NCBI GenBank assembly: GCA_021647625.1
Contig: JAKIUJ010000020.1
Span: 1 to 37,473 of the forward strand
Direction of reading: 5' to 3'
Source of the DNA: Desulfobacula sp.
Lineage (GTDB): Bacteria; Desulfobacterota; Desulfobacteria; Desulfobacterales; Desulfobacteraceae
Length of the DNA stretch: 37,473 nt
Positions 25,631-33,465 of the stretch are shown one piece after another (positions within the stretch are counted from its first letter, which is position 1; each line of letters begins with the position of its first letter). The notes below the pieces were generated by a model, which was given only the letters and a program-made list of their open reading frames with translations, made no database searches and was not told where the DNA came from. A program made the position numbers and the translations under genes.

Positions 25631-25657
25631 CAGGGTGCCAAAATTTTTGACACCCTG
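25631..25657 (+). terminator. Stem-loop after tkt
   Basis: CAGGGTG (25631-25637) pairs with CACCCTG (25651-25657), continued by a CAAAA/TTTTG inner stem after one mismatch. No clear T-run follows, so it may attenuate rather than fully stop transcription into yjbQ. Confidence 0.5.
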
Positions 25658-25683
25658 GGTTTAATTCAAAAAGGAGGCGGATT

Positions 25684-26076
25684 ATGCAGATCAGTGTCAA
25701 AACAGACAATCGAACCCAAATGATCGACATTACCTCCCAGGTTCGACAGGCAATAGATGAATCCGGCATCAAAGACGGACTTGTCCACATCTATTCCATG
25801 CATACCACTGCTGCCATCACCATTAATGAAAATGCTGATCCGACCGTTGAAATCGATATGCTTAAAACCATCAACAAGGTGATTCCCTTTGATGATCATT
25901 TCAAGCATATGGAAGGTAATTCCGCAGCCCATATCAAGGTCAGCCTGTTTGGCCCGTCCGAGTTGATCCCTTTGGAAAAGGGGTCCATGGTCCTGGGTAC
26001 CTGGCAGGGAATTTTCTTTTGTGAATTTGACGGCCCCAGAACACGCAGGGTTAATGTTAAGATAATTCCCGATTAG
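25684..26076 (+). CDS. YjbQ/UPF0047 family protein (secondary thiamine-phosphate synthase)
   Basis: This 130-residue cytoplasmic protein matches the YjbQ family over its full length. Signatures are VHIYSMHTTAAITINENADPTVEIDML (about 38-64), DDHFKHMEGNSAAHIKVSLFGPSELIPLEKG and the closing LGTWQGIFFCEFDGPRTRRVNVKI, with conserved histidines that bind metal. Some members show weak thiamine-phosphate synthase activity, but the true role is unclear. A strong AAGGAGG lies before the ATG. Confidence 0.92.
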   Translation: MQISVKTDNRTQMIDITSQVRQAIDESGIKDGLVHIYSMHTTAAITINENADPTVEIDMLKTINKVIPFDDHFKHMEGNSAAHIKVSLFGPSELIPLEKGSMVLGTWQGIFFCEFDGPRTRRVNVKIIPD

Positions 26077-26190
26077 ATATGTTTGAACGGCTCGTAGAGG
26101 AGCAATGCTCACAAACTCACCCATCTGCGGCGTTGCTGTAAAAAGCTATAATCGTTATGTATTGCTCAAATTTGTCTTCAATGGCTGCCA

Positions 26191-26619
26191 TTAATTTTGT
26201 TCCGATTCTTTTTTAATAACAGGCACTTTAAAAACACGAACCCCTTCTTTATCAAGCACTTTTTCTTCTTCCTTTGTTGTGCTGCCGCGGATGTTTCTGT
26301 ATTCCTCTACCCCATAATGCATCTTCAAAGCTTCTTTAGAAAAGGAAGATCCCACATCTTCATAATTTTTTTCAACATAATCCACCACTTTTTCAGTCAA
26401 CTCGGCCATAACTTCCTGAGTCGCTCTCAGGGCTTTTTGCCTCTCTATGCCGGATGATTTCTTAATGGCAATGGGATGTACTTTTTGAACAACTGAAGTG
26501 GTTTCGCAAACAGGGCATGCTAAAATACCTTTTTCCTGCTGTGTTTCAAGGTCCTGCTTGTCATCAAACCAACCTTCAAAAACATGACCATGGATGCATT
26601 CAAGATCAAATACTATCAT
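26191..26619 (-). CDS. DUF1178 protein
   Basis: This is a 142-residue protein of the DUF1178 family. It starts MIVFDLECIHGHVFEGWFDD, followed by a CPVC pair near residue 35 that with the first cysteine may form a metal knuckle. The C-terminal half is rich in charged residues. The ATG at 26619 lies two bases after the stop of the Na/Pi cotransporter gene, so it is cotranscribed with it. The function is unknown. Confidence 0.85.
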   Translation of the reverse strand: MIVFDLECIHGHVFEGWFDDKQDLETQQEKGILACPVCETTSVVQKVHPIAIKKSSGIERQKALRATQEVMAELTEKVVDYVEKNYEDVGSSFSKEALKMHYGVEEYRNIRGSTTKEEEKVLDKEGVRVFKVPVIKKESEQN

Positions 26620-26621
26620 CG

Positions 26622-28295
26622 TTAGATAATTCTGTTGACACCGATGGCGATGTTATAACAATAATCTCCCATTTTCTCGTAATTTGATACCAGCGCAATA
26701 TAAAGCACTCCGGCATCCACAGAACATTCTCCGTTTCTCAATCTTTCGATATGCTTGGCTCTCATCTCTTCTCGCATCTGATCAATCAAGTCTTCACTTG
26801 CAAGGGCTTTATGATAAAACCCCTCTGTCTTTTCCTTCATTTCATTGATGACCATATCAAAAAAACCAATGACTTCATCAGATATTGCCACCAGATCATT
26901 TTTAGCTCTTTTACTGAACTCTATATCGTTATCATAGATTCGTTCAAGTATTTTTGAGACATTTTCCATGGAATCGCCCAGCCTTTCTACATTGTTGGTG
27001 ATTCGCATCATCTCTGAAATTTCTTTGGCTTCCGGTTCATTGACGTCACCTTGATATATGGTCGTCAAATATTTAATGGTCACCTTCTGGGATATATCCA
27101 GATGTTCTTCTACAGCGTCCCTTTCCCCTAAAATATCATCATCTCGTTTTGCCAGACATGTGGATGTTTTCTTTAAGTTAATATGAGCAAATTCCATTGT
27201 ATTTATTATTTCGCCCTTAACCTTGGCGAGCGCGCCAATGGGTGAATCAATAAAACTTGAATCAAATTCCGGCAACCGATATCTTTCTTGTGATTTTTTG
27301 GGCTTTGGAGATAACAGGATGGTCAATTGAACGAGCTTGGGAAGGAACATTAAAAAAACAAAGGCATTGATCACATTAAAAAGAGTATGACCATTTGCGA
27401 TATATCTAGATACATTTACATATTCTCCATTCATCGTATGGGTTACATCGCCAGCTCCTAATTTCACCGTTATAATCTCGACAATGTCGACAAACCAGGG
27501 AAAAATAAGCAAGATAATCCCCACCCCGATGACATTAAAAATGGTATGTGCATTTGCCGTTCTGTGCGCTTCGATATTATTTGAACCGATGGTGGATAAT
27601 TGTGCGGTGATGGTTGTTCCGATGTTCTCGCCAAGCACAAGGGCCAAAGCGGTTGGAAAGGTTAAAAGACCGGATGCTGCCAATGTCATGGTCAACCCGA
27701 CAGTGGCGGATGAAGACTGGACCGCCACGGTTAATACGGTGCCCATCAGAACACAAAGAAGAATACCGCCAATACTTTCTGTACTGAACCTGGTAAAAAA
27801 TTCAATAAACTGAGGATCGGATTTGATAGGCGCCAGGCCATATTTCATAACGGTCATACCGTAAAAAAGCAGCCCGAAACCCAGGATAATATCTCCGATA
27901 TGCCTGTAATTTCTTTTCTTTGAAAAATATTTTAAACCAACCCCAAGTGCAATCGCAGGCAGTGCAGCTTCCGTAAGTTTGAATGCAATCATCTGACCTG
28001 TGATAGTGGTACCGATATTGGCACCGATAACAACACCAACAGATTGTTCAAGCGTGACGATACCGGCGCTGGCAAATCCAATCAGCATAACGGTTGTGGC
28101 GGATGAAGATTGAACAATCGCCGTGACCCCTGCGCCTGTGGCACACCCCATGAATCTGTTCGAAGAAATGGCTTCCAGTATCCGCCTGATTTTCTGTCCA
28201 GCTGTGGCCTGGAGGCCTTCGGTCATCATTTTCATACCCAGAATAAAAAGCCCTAATCCGCCAAGCGTTTGGATTAATATGCTAAAAATATTCAA
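26622..28295 (-). CDS. Na+/phosphate cotransporter family protein with PhoU-like tail
   Basis: This 557-residue inner-membrane protein has two inverted Na/Pi-cotransporter repeats, each marked by the QSSSAT motif (IVQSSSATTVMLIGFASAG near residue 60; VAVQSSSATVGLTMTLAASG near 190), with GANIGTTITGQ and GENIGTTITAQ following. The last about 200 residues are a cytoplasmic PhoU-like helical bundle. It probably moves phosphate with sodium. The start codon is TTG at 28295, with GAGG seven bases upstream; an overlapping ATG at 28300 opens only a two-codon frame (ATG AAT TGA). DUF1178 follows after two bases. Confidence 0.9.
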   Translation of the reverse strand: MNIFSILIQTLGGLGLFILGMKMMTEGLQATAGQKIRRILEAISSNRFMGCATGAGVTAIVQSSSATTVMLIGFASAGIVTLEQSVGVVIGANIGTTITGQMIAFKLTEAALPAIALGVGLKYFSKKRNYRHIGDIILGFGLLFYGMTVMKYGLAPIKSDPQFIEFFTRFSTESIGGILLCVLMGTVLTVAVQSSSATVGLTMTLAASGLLTFPTALALVLGENIGTTITAQLSTIGSNNIEAHRTANAHTIFNVIGVGIILLIFPWFVDIVEIITVKLGAGDVTHTMNGEYVNVSRYIANGHTLFNVINAFVFLMFLPKLVQLTILLSPKPKKSQERYRLPEFDSSFIDSPIGALAKVKGEIINTMEFAHINLKKTSTCLAKRDDDILGERDAVEEHLDISQKVTIKYLTTIYQGDVNEPEAKEISEMMRITNNVERLGDSMENVSKILERIYDNDIEFSKRAKNDLVAISDEVIGFFDMVINEMKEKTEGFYHKALASEDLIDQMREEMRAKHIERLRNGECSVDAGVLYIALVSNYEKMGDYCYNIAIGVNRII

Positions 28296-28559
28296 TTCAT
28301 TACCTCTGTTATAGAGTTGGCGCTAATGGTTCCCGAACATAATACTAATACGACTCTAACAAACCAAGTGCGTTATATATTAAATAAACAAATTTTTCAA
28401 TTGAGAAATGCGGCTAAGCTCAGGTTCGGAACCGACACAGGAAAAAGGGTGTATTGTTTGTAAAAACAGCGTGTTTGTGAATATCAAAAAGAATTGTGAA
28501 ATACCTTTTTCAACCTGAAAAAAAAAGCAAGGGGGCAGACAAAATTATTTATATTCGAA

Positions 28560-30134
28560 TTATATCTTTGAGAATTTAAAATCCTTTAACAACAGCCTGG
28601 CTGTTTCTCTGCCTCCCATCATCACCGGAGTATAGCCACCGCCGTGGGACCATGCACTTGAAAGGTATAACCCATTGATCGGGGTTTTGGCTTTCATGTG
28701 GGGCAAATTGCGATCGAATCCGTAGATGGCGCCACGGGTGTTGCCGGTGTAAAAAACATTGGTCAATGGAGTACCGATTTCCATGACTTCAATTTTTCTG
28801 GACAGATCGGGTATAAGCCTTTCTTCAACACGCTGGATAAAGCGTTTGGCAATTCGTTCTTTTTCAGTGTTATAGGCATCCTTATTGCCGTTGAAATAAT
28901 CGGTTTCAAATTTTTTCCAGGGTGCGTAATCAGTAAGACACATGATGGACAATGTGGACTTTCCGGGAACAGAATAACCCTCAAATAAATTATCATAAAG
29001 AGTGACACTGATACCGGAATCTGCCGGATCTTTTTTTGAGAACAATTTTCTGGCGGAACTTGTAAGATCAATTTCATAGTTCTTGATATGATCAATAGGG
29101 CAGCTTAAACCCAGCCAGACCACAAAACTGGATAAGGATACCTGTCTCTTCTGCGCTTGATTCAAAAAAGATTTTGGAACGATATTTTCAGGGATCATTT
29201 TATTTAACAGGGCATAAACAGGGCAATTGGCTATCACAGCCTTTGCAGGATAGGTATTTCCCCCAATATCTTTTACCCCTGAGATCGTGTTGTTTTTATC
29301 AAACAGGATCTGTCCAACCTGTGTGTTATAGTGGATTTCACCTTTATAATTTTCAATGCCGAGGGCCAGAGTATTGCTTAAATCCTGGGACCTGGTTTTA
29401 AAGTATTGCCCGCCATGGACAAGATATTCACCCGTGGCAATGGCATAAAACAGGGCATTGATTTTTTCAGGGGGCAGGCCATAATAGCCTGAAAAAATAG
29501 CCATACATTCTTTTACATCATGATCTTTTACATGCTGATCCATCCATTGCGCTAATGAAATTTGTTCAAGTTTTTCCATAATGGAAGGGTTACTTGGTTT
29601 GCCACCCCAAAGCTGTGCAATGACCTGTTCCATTTCTTTATAGAAGGCATGAATCCCTTTTTTTTCATGGGGAAACACTTTTGAAAGTGCCTTTTTAACC
29701 CCTTCAGGGTTTTTGGCCGGCAGTGTTACATCAAAGGTGTCTGTAATAATTCTTCTAAGTTCAGGTGTATAGGCCACTTTAAGCTTATCCCAAAGCCCAA
29801 GCTCCGAAAGGATCATCTGGGGCATGGCATGTTCTGCAACCGTTGCATGCAAAGAAACATCAAAGCTGAAGTCTCCCCGGCCAAAGGAGGTGGCATACCC
29901 GCCTGGGATACTGTGCTGTTCCAGGACTGTTACATTAAATCCGAATTTTGACAGATATGCCGCACTGACAAGCCCCCCAAGCCCGGACCCAATGACAACA
30001 ATGGGAAATTTATGTTTATCTTGAATCTGAGCGGCCAGTGCTCCTATGCCTGTCCAGTCAACCGCTGCGGCGCTGGATGCAAGGGCAAGGGTTTTCAAAA
30101 ATTTTCGTCTGGATAATTCTTTTGGAGATGCCAT
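28560..30134 (-). CDS. Tat-exported FAD-dependent oxidoreductase (phytoene desaturase/retinol saturase-like)
   Basis: This 524-residue protein begins with a twin-arginine signal (LSRRKFLKTLALASSAAAV), so it would be exported folded with its cofactor. The dinucleotide-binding motif GSGLGGLVSAAYLSKFGFNVTVLEQHSIPGGYATSF lies near residues 48-85, and the C-terminal FAD-binding segment (GLYLSSAWSHGGGYTPVMMGGRETARLLL) matches CrtI/retinol-saturase relatives. The ATG at 30134 has AGGAG six bases upstream; the frame to 30386 overlaps the DUF2141 gene and is rejected. It follows that gene by 28 bases. A carotenoid- or lipid-type substrate is possible, but unproven. Confidence 0.85.
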   Translation of the reverse strand: MASPKELSRRKFLKTLALASSAAAVDWTGIGALAAQIQDKHKFPIVVIGSGLGGLVSAAYLSKFGFNVTVLEQHSIPGGYATSFGRGDFSFDVSLHATVAEHAMPQMILSELGLWDKLKVAYTPELRRIITDTFDVTLPAKNPEGVKKALSKVFPHEKKGIHAFYKEMEQVIAQLWGGKPSNPSIMEKLEQISLAQWMDQHVKDHDVKECMAIFSGYYGLPPEKINALFYAIATGEYLVHGGQYFKTRSQDLSNTLALGIENYKGEIHYNTQVGQILFDKNNTISGVKDIGGNTYPAKAVIANCPVYALLNKMIPENIVPKSFLNQAQKRQVSLSSFVVWLGLSCPIDHIKNYEIDLTSSARKLFSKKDPADSGISVTLYDNLFEGYSVPGKSTLSIMCLTDYAPWKKFETDYFNGNKDAYNTEKERIAKRFIQRVEERLIPDLSRKIEVMEIGTPLTNVFYTGNTRGAIYGFDRNLPHMKAKTPINGLYLSSAWSHGGGYTPVMMGGRETARLLLKDFKFSKI

Positions 30135-30162
30135 TGGGTGCTCCTTTTTTATTTTTAAGTAA

Positions 30163-30612
30163 TTATTGAACCGTAATGGATATCTTTTGTTCCGGGGAAT
30201 CGAGTACAAAGCGTGTATCTTTGTAATCCGGTGGGCCAAAGCTACTCCTGGCATCGTTGGAAAAGCCGTATCGTTCTTTTGGAATGCCGAACATCCGGGT
30301 ATCAAGCTCATTATTATAATTTTCATCATGATACACCTTAATCGCATACTCACCATAGGGCAGGATAATCGTCCGGACAACCTCATTGTTTATAATTTTA
30401 CAGTTAATGCCTTTGAAGGGTTTTCCATCTGATTCATAACTTTCTTGTGAATTCACAATGGCCACCTTGGCCTGGCCATCGGTATTTTCAAATCCTGTTA
30501 TGTGGATCTCAACAGTGGTGGTTGGGGGTATTGTTTGATCGCCCATTACGTTCCTGCCAATTGCCAAAGCCATAATGGGGAAAAGCAAAAAAATGATTAA
30601 AAGTTGTTTCAT
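30163..30612 (-). CDS. Exported DUF2141 protein
   Basis: This 149-residue protein has a Sec signal peptide (hydrophobic to about residue 18-24) and a DUF2141 beta-sandwich domain (VEIHITGFENTDGQAKVAIVNSQESY; LPYGEYAIKVYHDENYNNELDTRMFGIPKERYGFSNDA). The family is usually encoded beside FAD oxidoreductases of the type found directly downstream. AAAGGAG lies 8 bases before the ATG. It is likely periplasmic and first in a two-gene operon. Function unknown. Confidence 0.88.
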   Translation of the reverse strand: MKQLLIIFLLFPIMALAIGRNVMGDQTIPPTTTVEIHITGFENTDGQAKVAIVNSQESYESDGKPFKGINCKIINNEVVRTIILPYGEYAIKVYHDENYNNELDTRMFGIPKERYGFSNDARSSFGPPDYKDTRFVLDSPEQKISITVQ

Positions 30613-30772
30613 AGGTTTGTCTCCTTTGTTTGTGGGTGCAATATTCGTTCAATGTTTGTACTCATCATACAAATTTTGAATGCAATGGCAATTGAATGAA
30701 GACCAATGGAGATATATGGGGGGTGAATTGTAATTATCCGGTGATGAAACTTTCAAAGGAGATGCCAGGGGT

Positions 30773-30951
30773 CAGGGTAAACGCATGTAAACTTGGCATG
30801 AATTTTAATTCTTTATTTTACAATTATCGTAATGCATTTGGTACAAATGTTCTACGCAAGCTTATGCAAAACGATAATTTCATTTGCGTTTACTTTCAAA
30901 CCGTAACTACTTGAAATCATTAATATGAAAAAATTACATGCGTTGGTCCCG
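30773..30951 (+). repeat. MITE-like element, copy 3 (expanded)
   Basis: This copy has the left terminus CAGGGTAAACGCATGTAAAC and right terminus TTACATGCGTTGGTCCCG, but is 179 bp because about 34 extra bases sit in the middle relative to copies 1 and 2. It lies between divergent DUF2141 and lytS genes. The right end has drifted and no target duplication is evident. Confidence 0.8.
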
Positions 30952-31090
30952 AGGCGACGTCAGGGAATAGAAAATTAATCATGCACCAAACTGGCAGCCC
31001 TGAATACGCAAATTGTGATGAATGGTCAAATTGAAGGAATGAATGGTGTTGTGCTATGCATGCTCTTTTAGTACCGTTGGATAAACACAG

Positions 31091-31138
31091 AGCATTGACC
31101 CTGGGTAAATAAAAAGCATTGACCCTGGGTAAATAAAA
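31091..31138. repeat. 24-bp perfect tandem duplication upstream of lytS
   Basis: Two identical 24-base units (31091-31114 and 31115-31138), each with the core GCATTGACCCTGGG, abut one another 28 bases before the lytS start. Each brings a TTGACC -35-like hexamer. LytTR regulators commonly bind paired direct repeats, so this may be the operator. Confidence 0.7.
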
Positions 31139-31165
31139 GACACATTAAAAATAAAGAATTAATTT

Positions 31166-32197
31166 ATGAAATATTCAAAGAATATCCTGTCATCCATGGC
31201 AATAACGGCAGTTTTTAGCACAGCCATCGCTTTGGTGTTAAATTTTATGGTGTTCAAAGAGGCCCGTTTCGGAGAAGTGTTTATTATTTCCCAATTTACT
31301 GGTTTGTCCATATGTTTCTTTGTTAATACTGGCATGATTATCAGTGAACAAAAGCTTAAAAAATGGATGGGTGGCTGTATTGCATTGGGATTGACCATCG
31401 GGATAATCGCCGGTGGACTGTTAAGCATAGGATTTTTATCTTATTTTCATCAATTGAATTTAAGGTACTATTATGAGAATGTGTTTTCATCTATTGCTGT
31501 GTTCGGGGTCGTATTTGGCATTCCGATAATTTATTTTTTTACGGCCAGAGAAAAACTGATTGAATCACAAAAAAAAATACAAAATGAAAAAATAAAGCGT
31601 CTGACCATGGAAAAAGAAACTGCCATGACTACCTTGAGACTGCTCCAGGCCCAGATTGAACCCCACTTCTTGTTTAACACCCTTTCAAATGTAATTTCAC
31701 TTTTTGATATTGACGTTGAAAAAGCCAAACAGATGTTGATTGATATGAACCAGTATTTAAGGATCTCTCTTGCGCGAACCAGGCAGGAGATGGTCACCCT
31801 GTCCCAGGAACTGGATCTTGTCCGCCAATATCTTGATATTTTTAAAATCCGGATGGGTAAAAGGCTCTCCTATGAAATTAATGACAAAACAGACAGAAAA
31901 GATCTTTTATTTCCCCCATTAATTGTCCAGCCCCTGGTTGAAAATGCGATCAAGTACGGGTTGGAACCCAAAGTGGACGGCGGGAAAATAAGCATTGACT
32001 GCTGGATTGAAAAAGAGTTGCTGAGTATCGTGATATCGGATACGGGTAAAGGACTGGATGAGGATGCCAACCAGGCAGGCATTGGTATAAATAATGTCAG
32101 TAAGCGGATTGAAAGTATTTATGGAAATAAGGCTGGACTCACATTGACACAAAATCATCCCTCCGGGATAAAAGCCGTCATCCGGGTGCCATTATGA
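31166..32197 (+). CDS. LytS-type sensor histidine kinase
   Basis: This 343-residue membrane sensor has about four hydrophobic segments in residues 8-126, a short coiled coil (about 128-160), then a His_kinase (PF06580-type) domain with the phospho-accepting H167 in QAQIEPHFLFNTLSN, and a HATPase domain with PLVENAIKYGLEP and DTGKGLDEDANQAGIGINN. The topology resembles short LytS/YehU relatives lacking a long sensor domain. Its stop overlaps the response regulator start by four bases (ATGA), so the two form one unit. The signal is unknown. Confidence 0.92.
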   Translation: MKYSKNILSSMAITAVFSTAIALVLNFMVFKEARFGEVFIISQFTGLSICFFVNTGMIISEQKLKKWMGGCIALGLTIGIIAGGLLSIGFLSYFHQLNLRYYYENVFSSIAVFGVVFGIPIIYFFTAREKLIESQKKIQNEKIKRLTMEKETAMTTLRLLQAQIEPHFLFNTLSNVISLFDIDVEKAKQMLIDMNQYLRISLARTRQEMVTLSQELDLVRQYLDIFKIRMGKRLSYEINDKTDRKDLLFPPLIVQPLVENAIKYGLEPKVDGGKISIDCWIEKELLSIVISDTGKGLDEDANQAGIGINNVSKRIESIYGNKAGLTLTQNHPSGIKAVIRVPL

Positions 32198-32976
32198 AAA
32201 AAAATGACGTTATGAAACAAATAAGTGCGATTATCGCAGATGACGAAGAAAATTTGAGAATCGCTATCACTATCCTGCTTGAACAATTGTGGCCGCAGTT
32301 AAATATTCTGGACCATGCGGAGAATGGAATTGAGGCCTTATCCTTAATTGAAAAAACAAAGCCGGATATCGCCTTTTTGGATATTCAAATGCCGGGCATG
32401 ACAGGTGTTGAAGTGGCTAAAAAAGCAACTGGTTTATGCAAGGTTGTCTTTATAACAGCCTATGATCAGTATGCTGTCCAGGCCTTTGAAAGCGAAGCTG
32501 TGGACTATATTCTAAAACCTGTAACAAAGGAGCGTTTACTGACCACCATCCTGCGATTGAAAAAGCAGTTGACGGTAAAAAACAGCACCACGGATGTGGA
32601 TGAAAAGATACAAAAGGTTATCCAGGTCCTGGAAAACAGACAGCTCCCGGATTATTTAAGGCTGGTAAAGGTAAAGACAGGTAATAATCTTCGTTTTGTC
32701 CCGGTATCCCAGGTTCTTTACTTTAAAGCCGAAGATAAATACACCATTGTACAGACCATAACCCATGAGTTTTTGATAAAAACACCGATCAAAGAGCTTG
32801 AAAACGCCCTTGATCCAAAATTATTCTGGCGGGTCCACCGCAGCTCAATTGTAAATATAGATAAGATTCAAGTCATCAAACGTTCGTTCACCAACCAGAT
32901 GATAGTAGGATTTGACGGGATAGATCATACCATTATCATCAGCCGGTCCTATGAGCATTTGTTCAAGCAGATGTGA
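32194..32976 (+). CDS. LytTR-family response regulator
   Basis: This 260-residue protein has an N-terminal receiver domain with acidic pocket DDEEN (16-20) and phospho-accepting D63 (FLDIQMPGMTG), and a C-terminal LytTR DNA-binding domain (about 155-258; VKVKTGNNLRFVPVSQVLYFKAEDKYTIV, FWRVHRSSIVNIDKI). Partner of the overlapping LytS kinase. LytTR proteins bind direct repeats, and a perfect 24-bp duplication sits upstream of lytS. An oligopeptide-type ABC operon lies about 490 bases downstream and is a plausible target. Confidence 0.93.
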   Translation: MKKNDVMKQISAIIADDEENLRIAITILLEQLWPQLNILDHAENGIEALSLIEKTKPDIAFLDIQMPGMTGVEVAKKATGLCKVVFITAYDQYAVQAFESEAVDYILKPVTKERLLTTILRLKKQLTVKNSTTDVDEKIQKVIQVLENRQLPDYLRLVKVKTGNNLRFVPVSQVLYFKAEDKYTIVQTITHEFLIKTPIKELENALDPKLFWRVHRSSIVNIDKIQVIKRSFTNQMIVGFDGIDHTIIISRSYEHLFKQM

Positions 32977-32988
32977 TCAAATATTGAT

Positions 32989-33048
32989 GCCGCCGGAGCT
33001 TTAGCCGCCGGAGCTTTAACCGCCGGAGCTTTAACCGCCGGAGCTTCG
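32989..33048. repeat. Four tandem 15-bp repeats after the response regulator
   Basis: Four head-to-tail units with core CCGCCGGAGCTT span 60 bases, beginning 13 bases after the stop codon. They are GC-rich compared with their surroundings. An inverted repeat with a 9-bp perfect core (ATATTGATG within 32977-32989; CATCAATAT within 33068-33080) brackets them, so the block would form the head of a stem-loop. Confidence 0.85.
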
Positions 33049-33326
33049 AATGAACTTTTTACGAGATCATCAATATTGAAAATTGTGATTTTCAGCAAAG
33101 TTTATTTTACGATTACAGGGTGAATCCGTCACCAATTCTGTAATATTCAATAATACCCTGGGCCCGTACCACAAAAAGGTTAGAATATGAACCCGATCTT
33201 GTTCTATTCGGCATAGGACATTCAGCGTATAGGATAAAAAAGGCTCTGCCTCATTTCCTGGCATTTCAATAAATAAAATTCAAAAATTTTGCGATAGCCC
33301 GCAAAAAATACCCTTTATAATGCAAA

Positions 33327-33371
33327 AATATCAAAAATTCTGTTGATATTTTTTTCAAATGTGATTATGTA
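33327..33371 (+). promoter_or_regulatory. Probable promoter and inverted repeat of the ABC transporter operon
   Basis: TTGATA (33343-33348) and TATGTA (33366-33371) are 17 bases apart. The -35 lies in a perfect inverted repeat, AATATCAA and TTGATATT (33327-33350, 8-base spacer), which may be an operator. The rest of the gap from 33081 to 33465 shows no convincing gene. Confidence 0.45.
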
Positions 33372-33465
33372 AGTGAATAAAAATTATCCAATCCATAAAA
33401 AAAATACTTTTTTATGGTTGCTTTCGGGGATTTTATTAACATTAATATTTAGAGAGGATTTGAGC

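Noticed and set aside
26077-26190. Possible repeat or small RNA between yjbQ and DUF1178
   Set aside because: The text GCGGCGTTGCTGTAAAAA looked repeat-like, but no second copy is in the window and no terminator or promoter supports an RNA gene.
28560-30386. 608-residue version of the FAD oxidoreductase
   Set aside because: The extra N-terminus overlaps the DUF2141 gene and hides the twin-arginine signal; the ATG at 30134 has a strong ribosome site.
30758-30975. Target-site duplication around MITE copy 3
   Set aside because: The flanks GGGGT and AGGCG do not match; the right terminus has drifted, so no duplication can be claimed.
32989-33048. Possible CRISPR array
   Set aside because: Units are 15 bp and directly adjacent with no spacers, and no cas genes are present.
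33070-33264. Minus-strand 64-codon frame after the LytTR gene
   Set aside because: No family resemblance and no clear ribosome site; it covers the inverted repeat following the tandem repeats.
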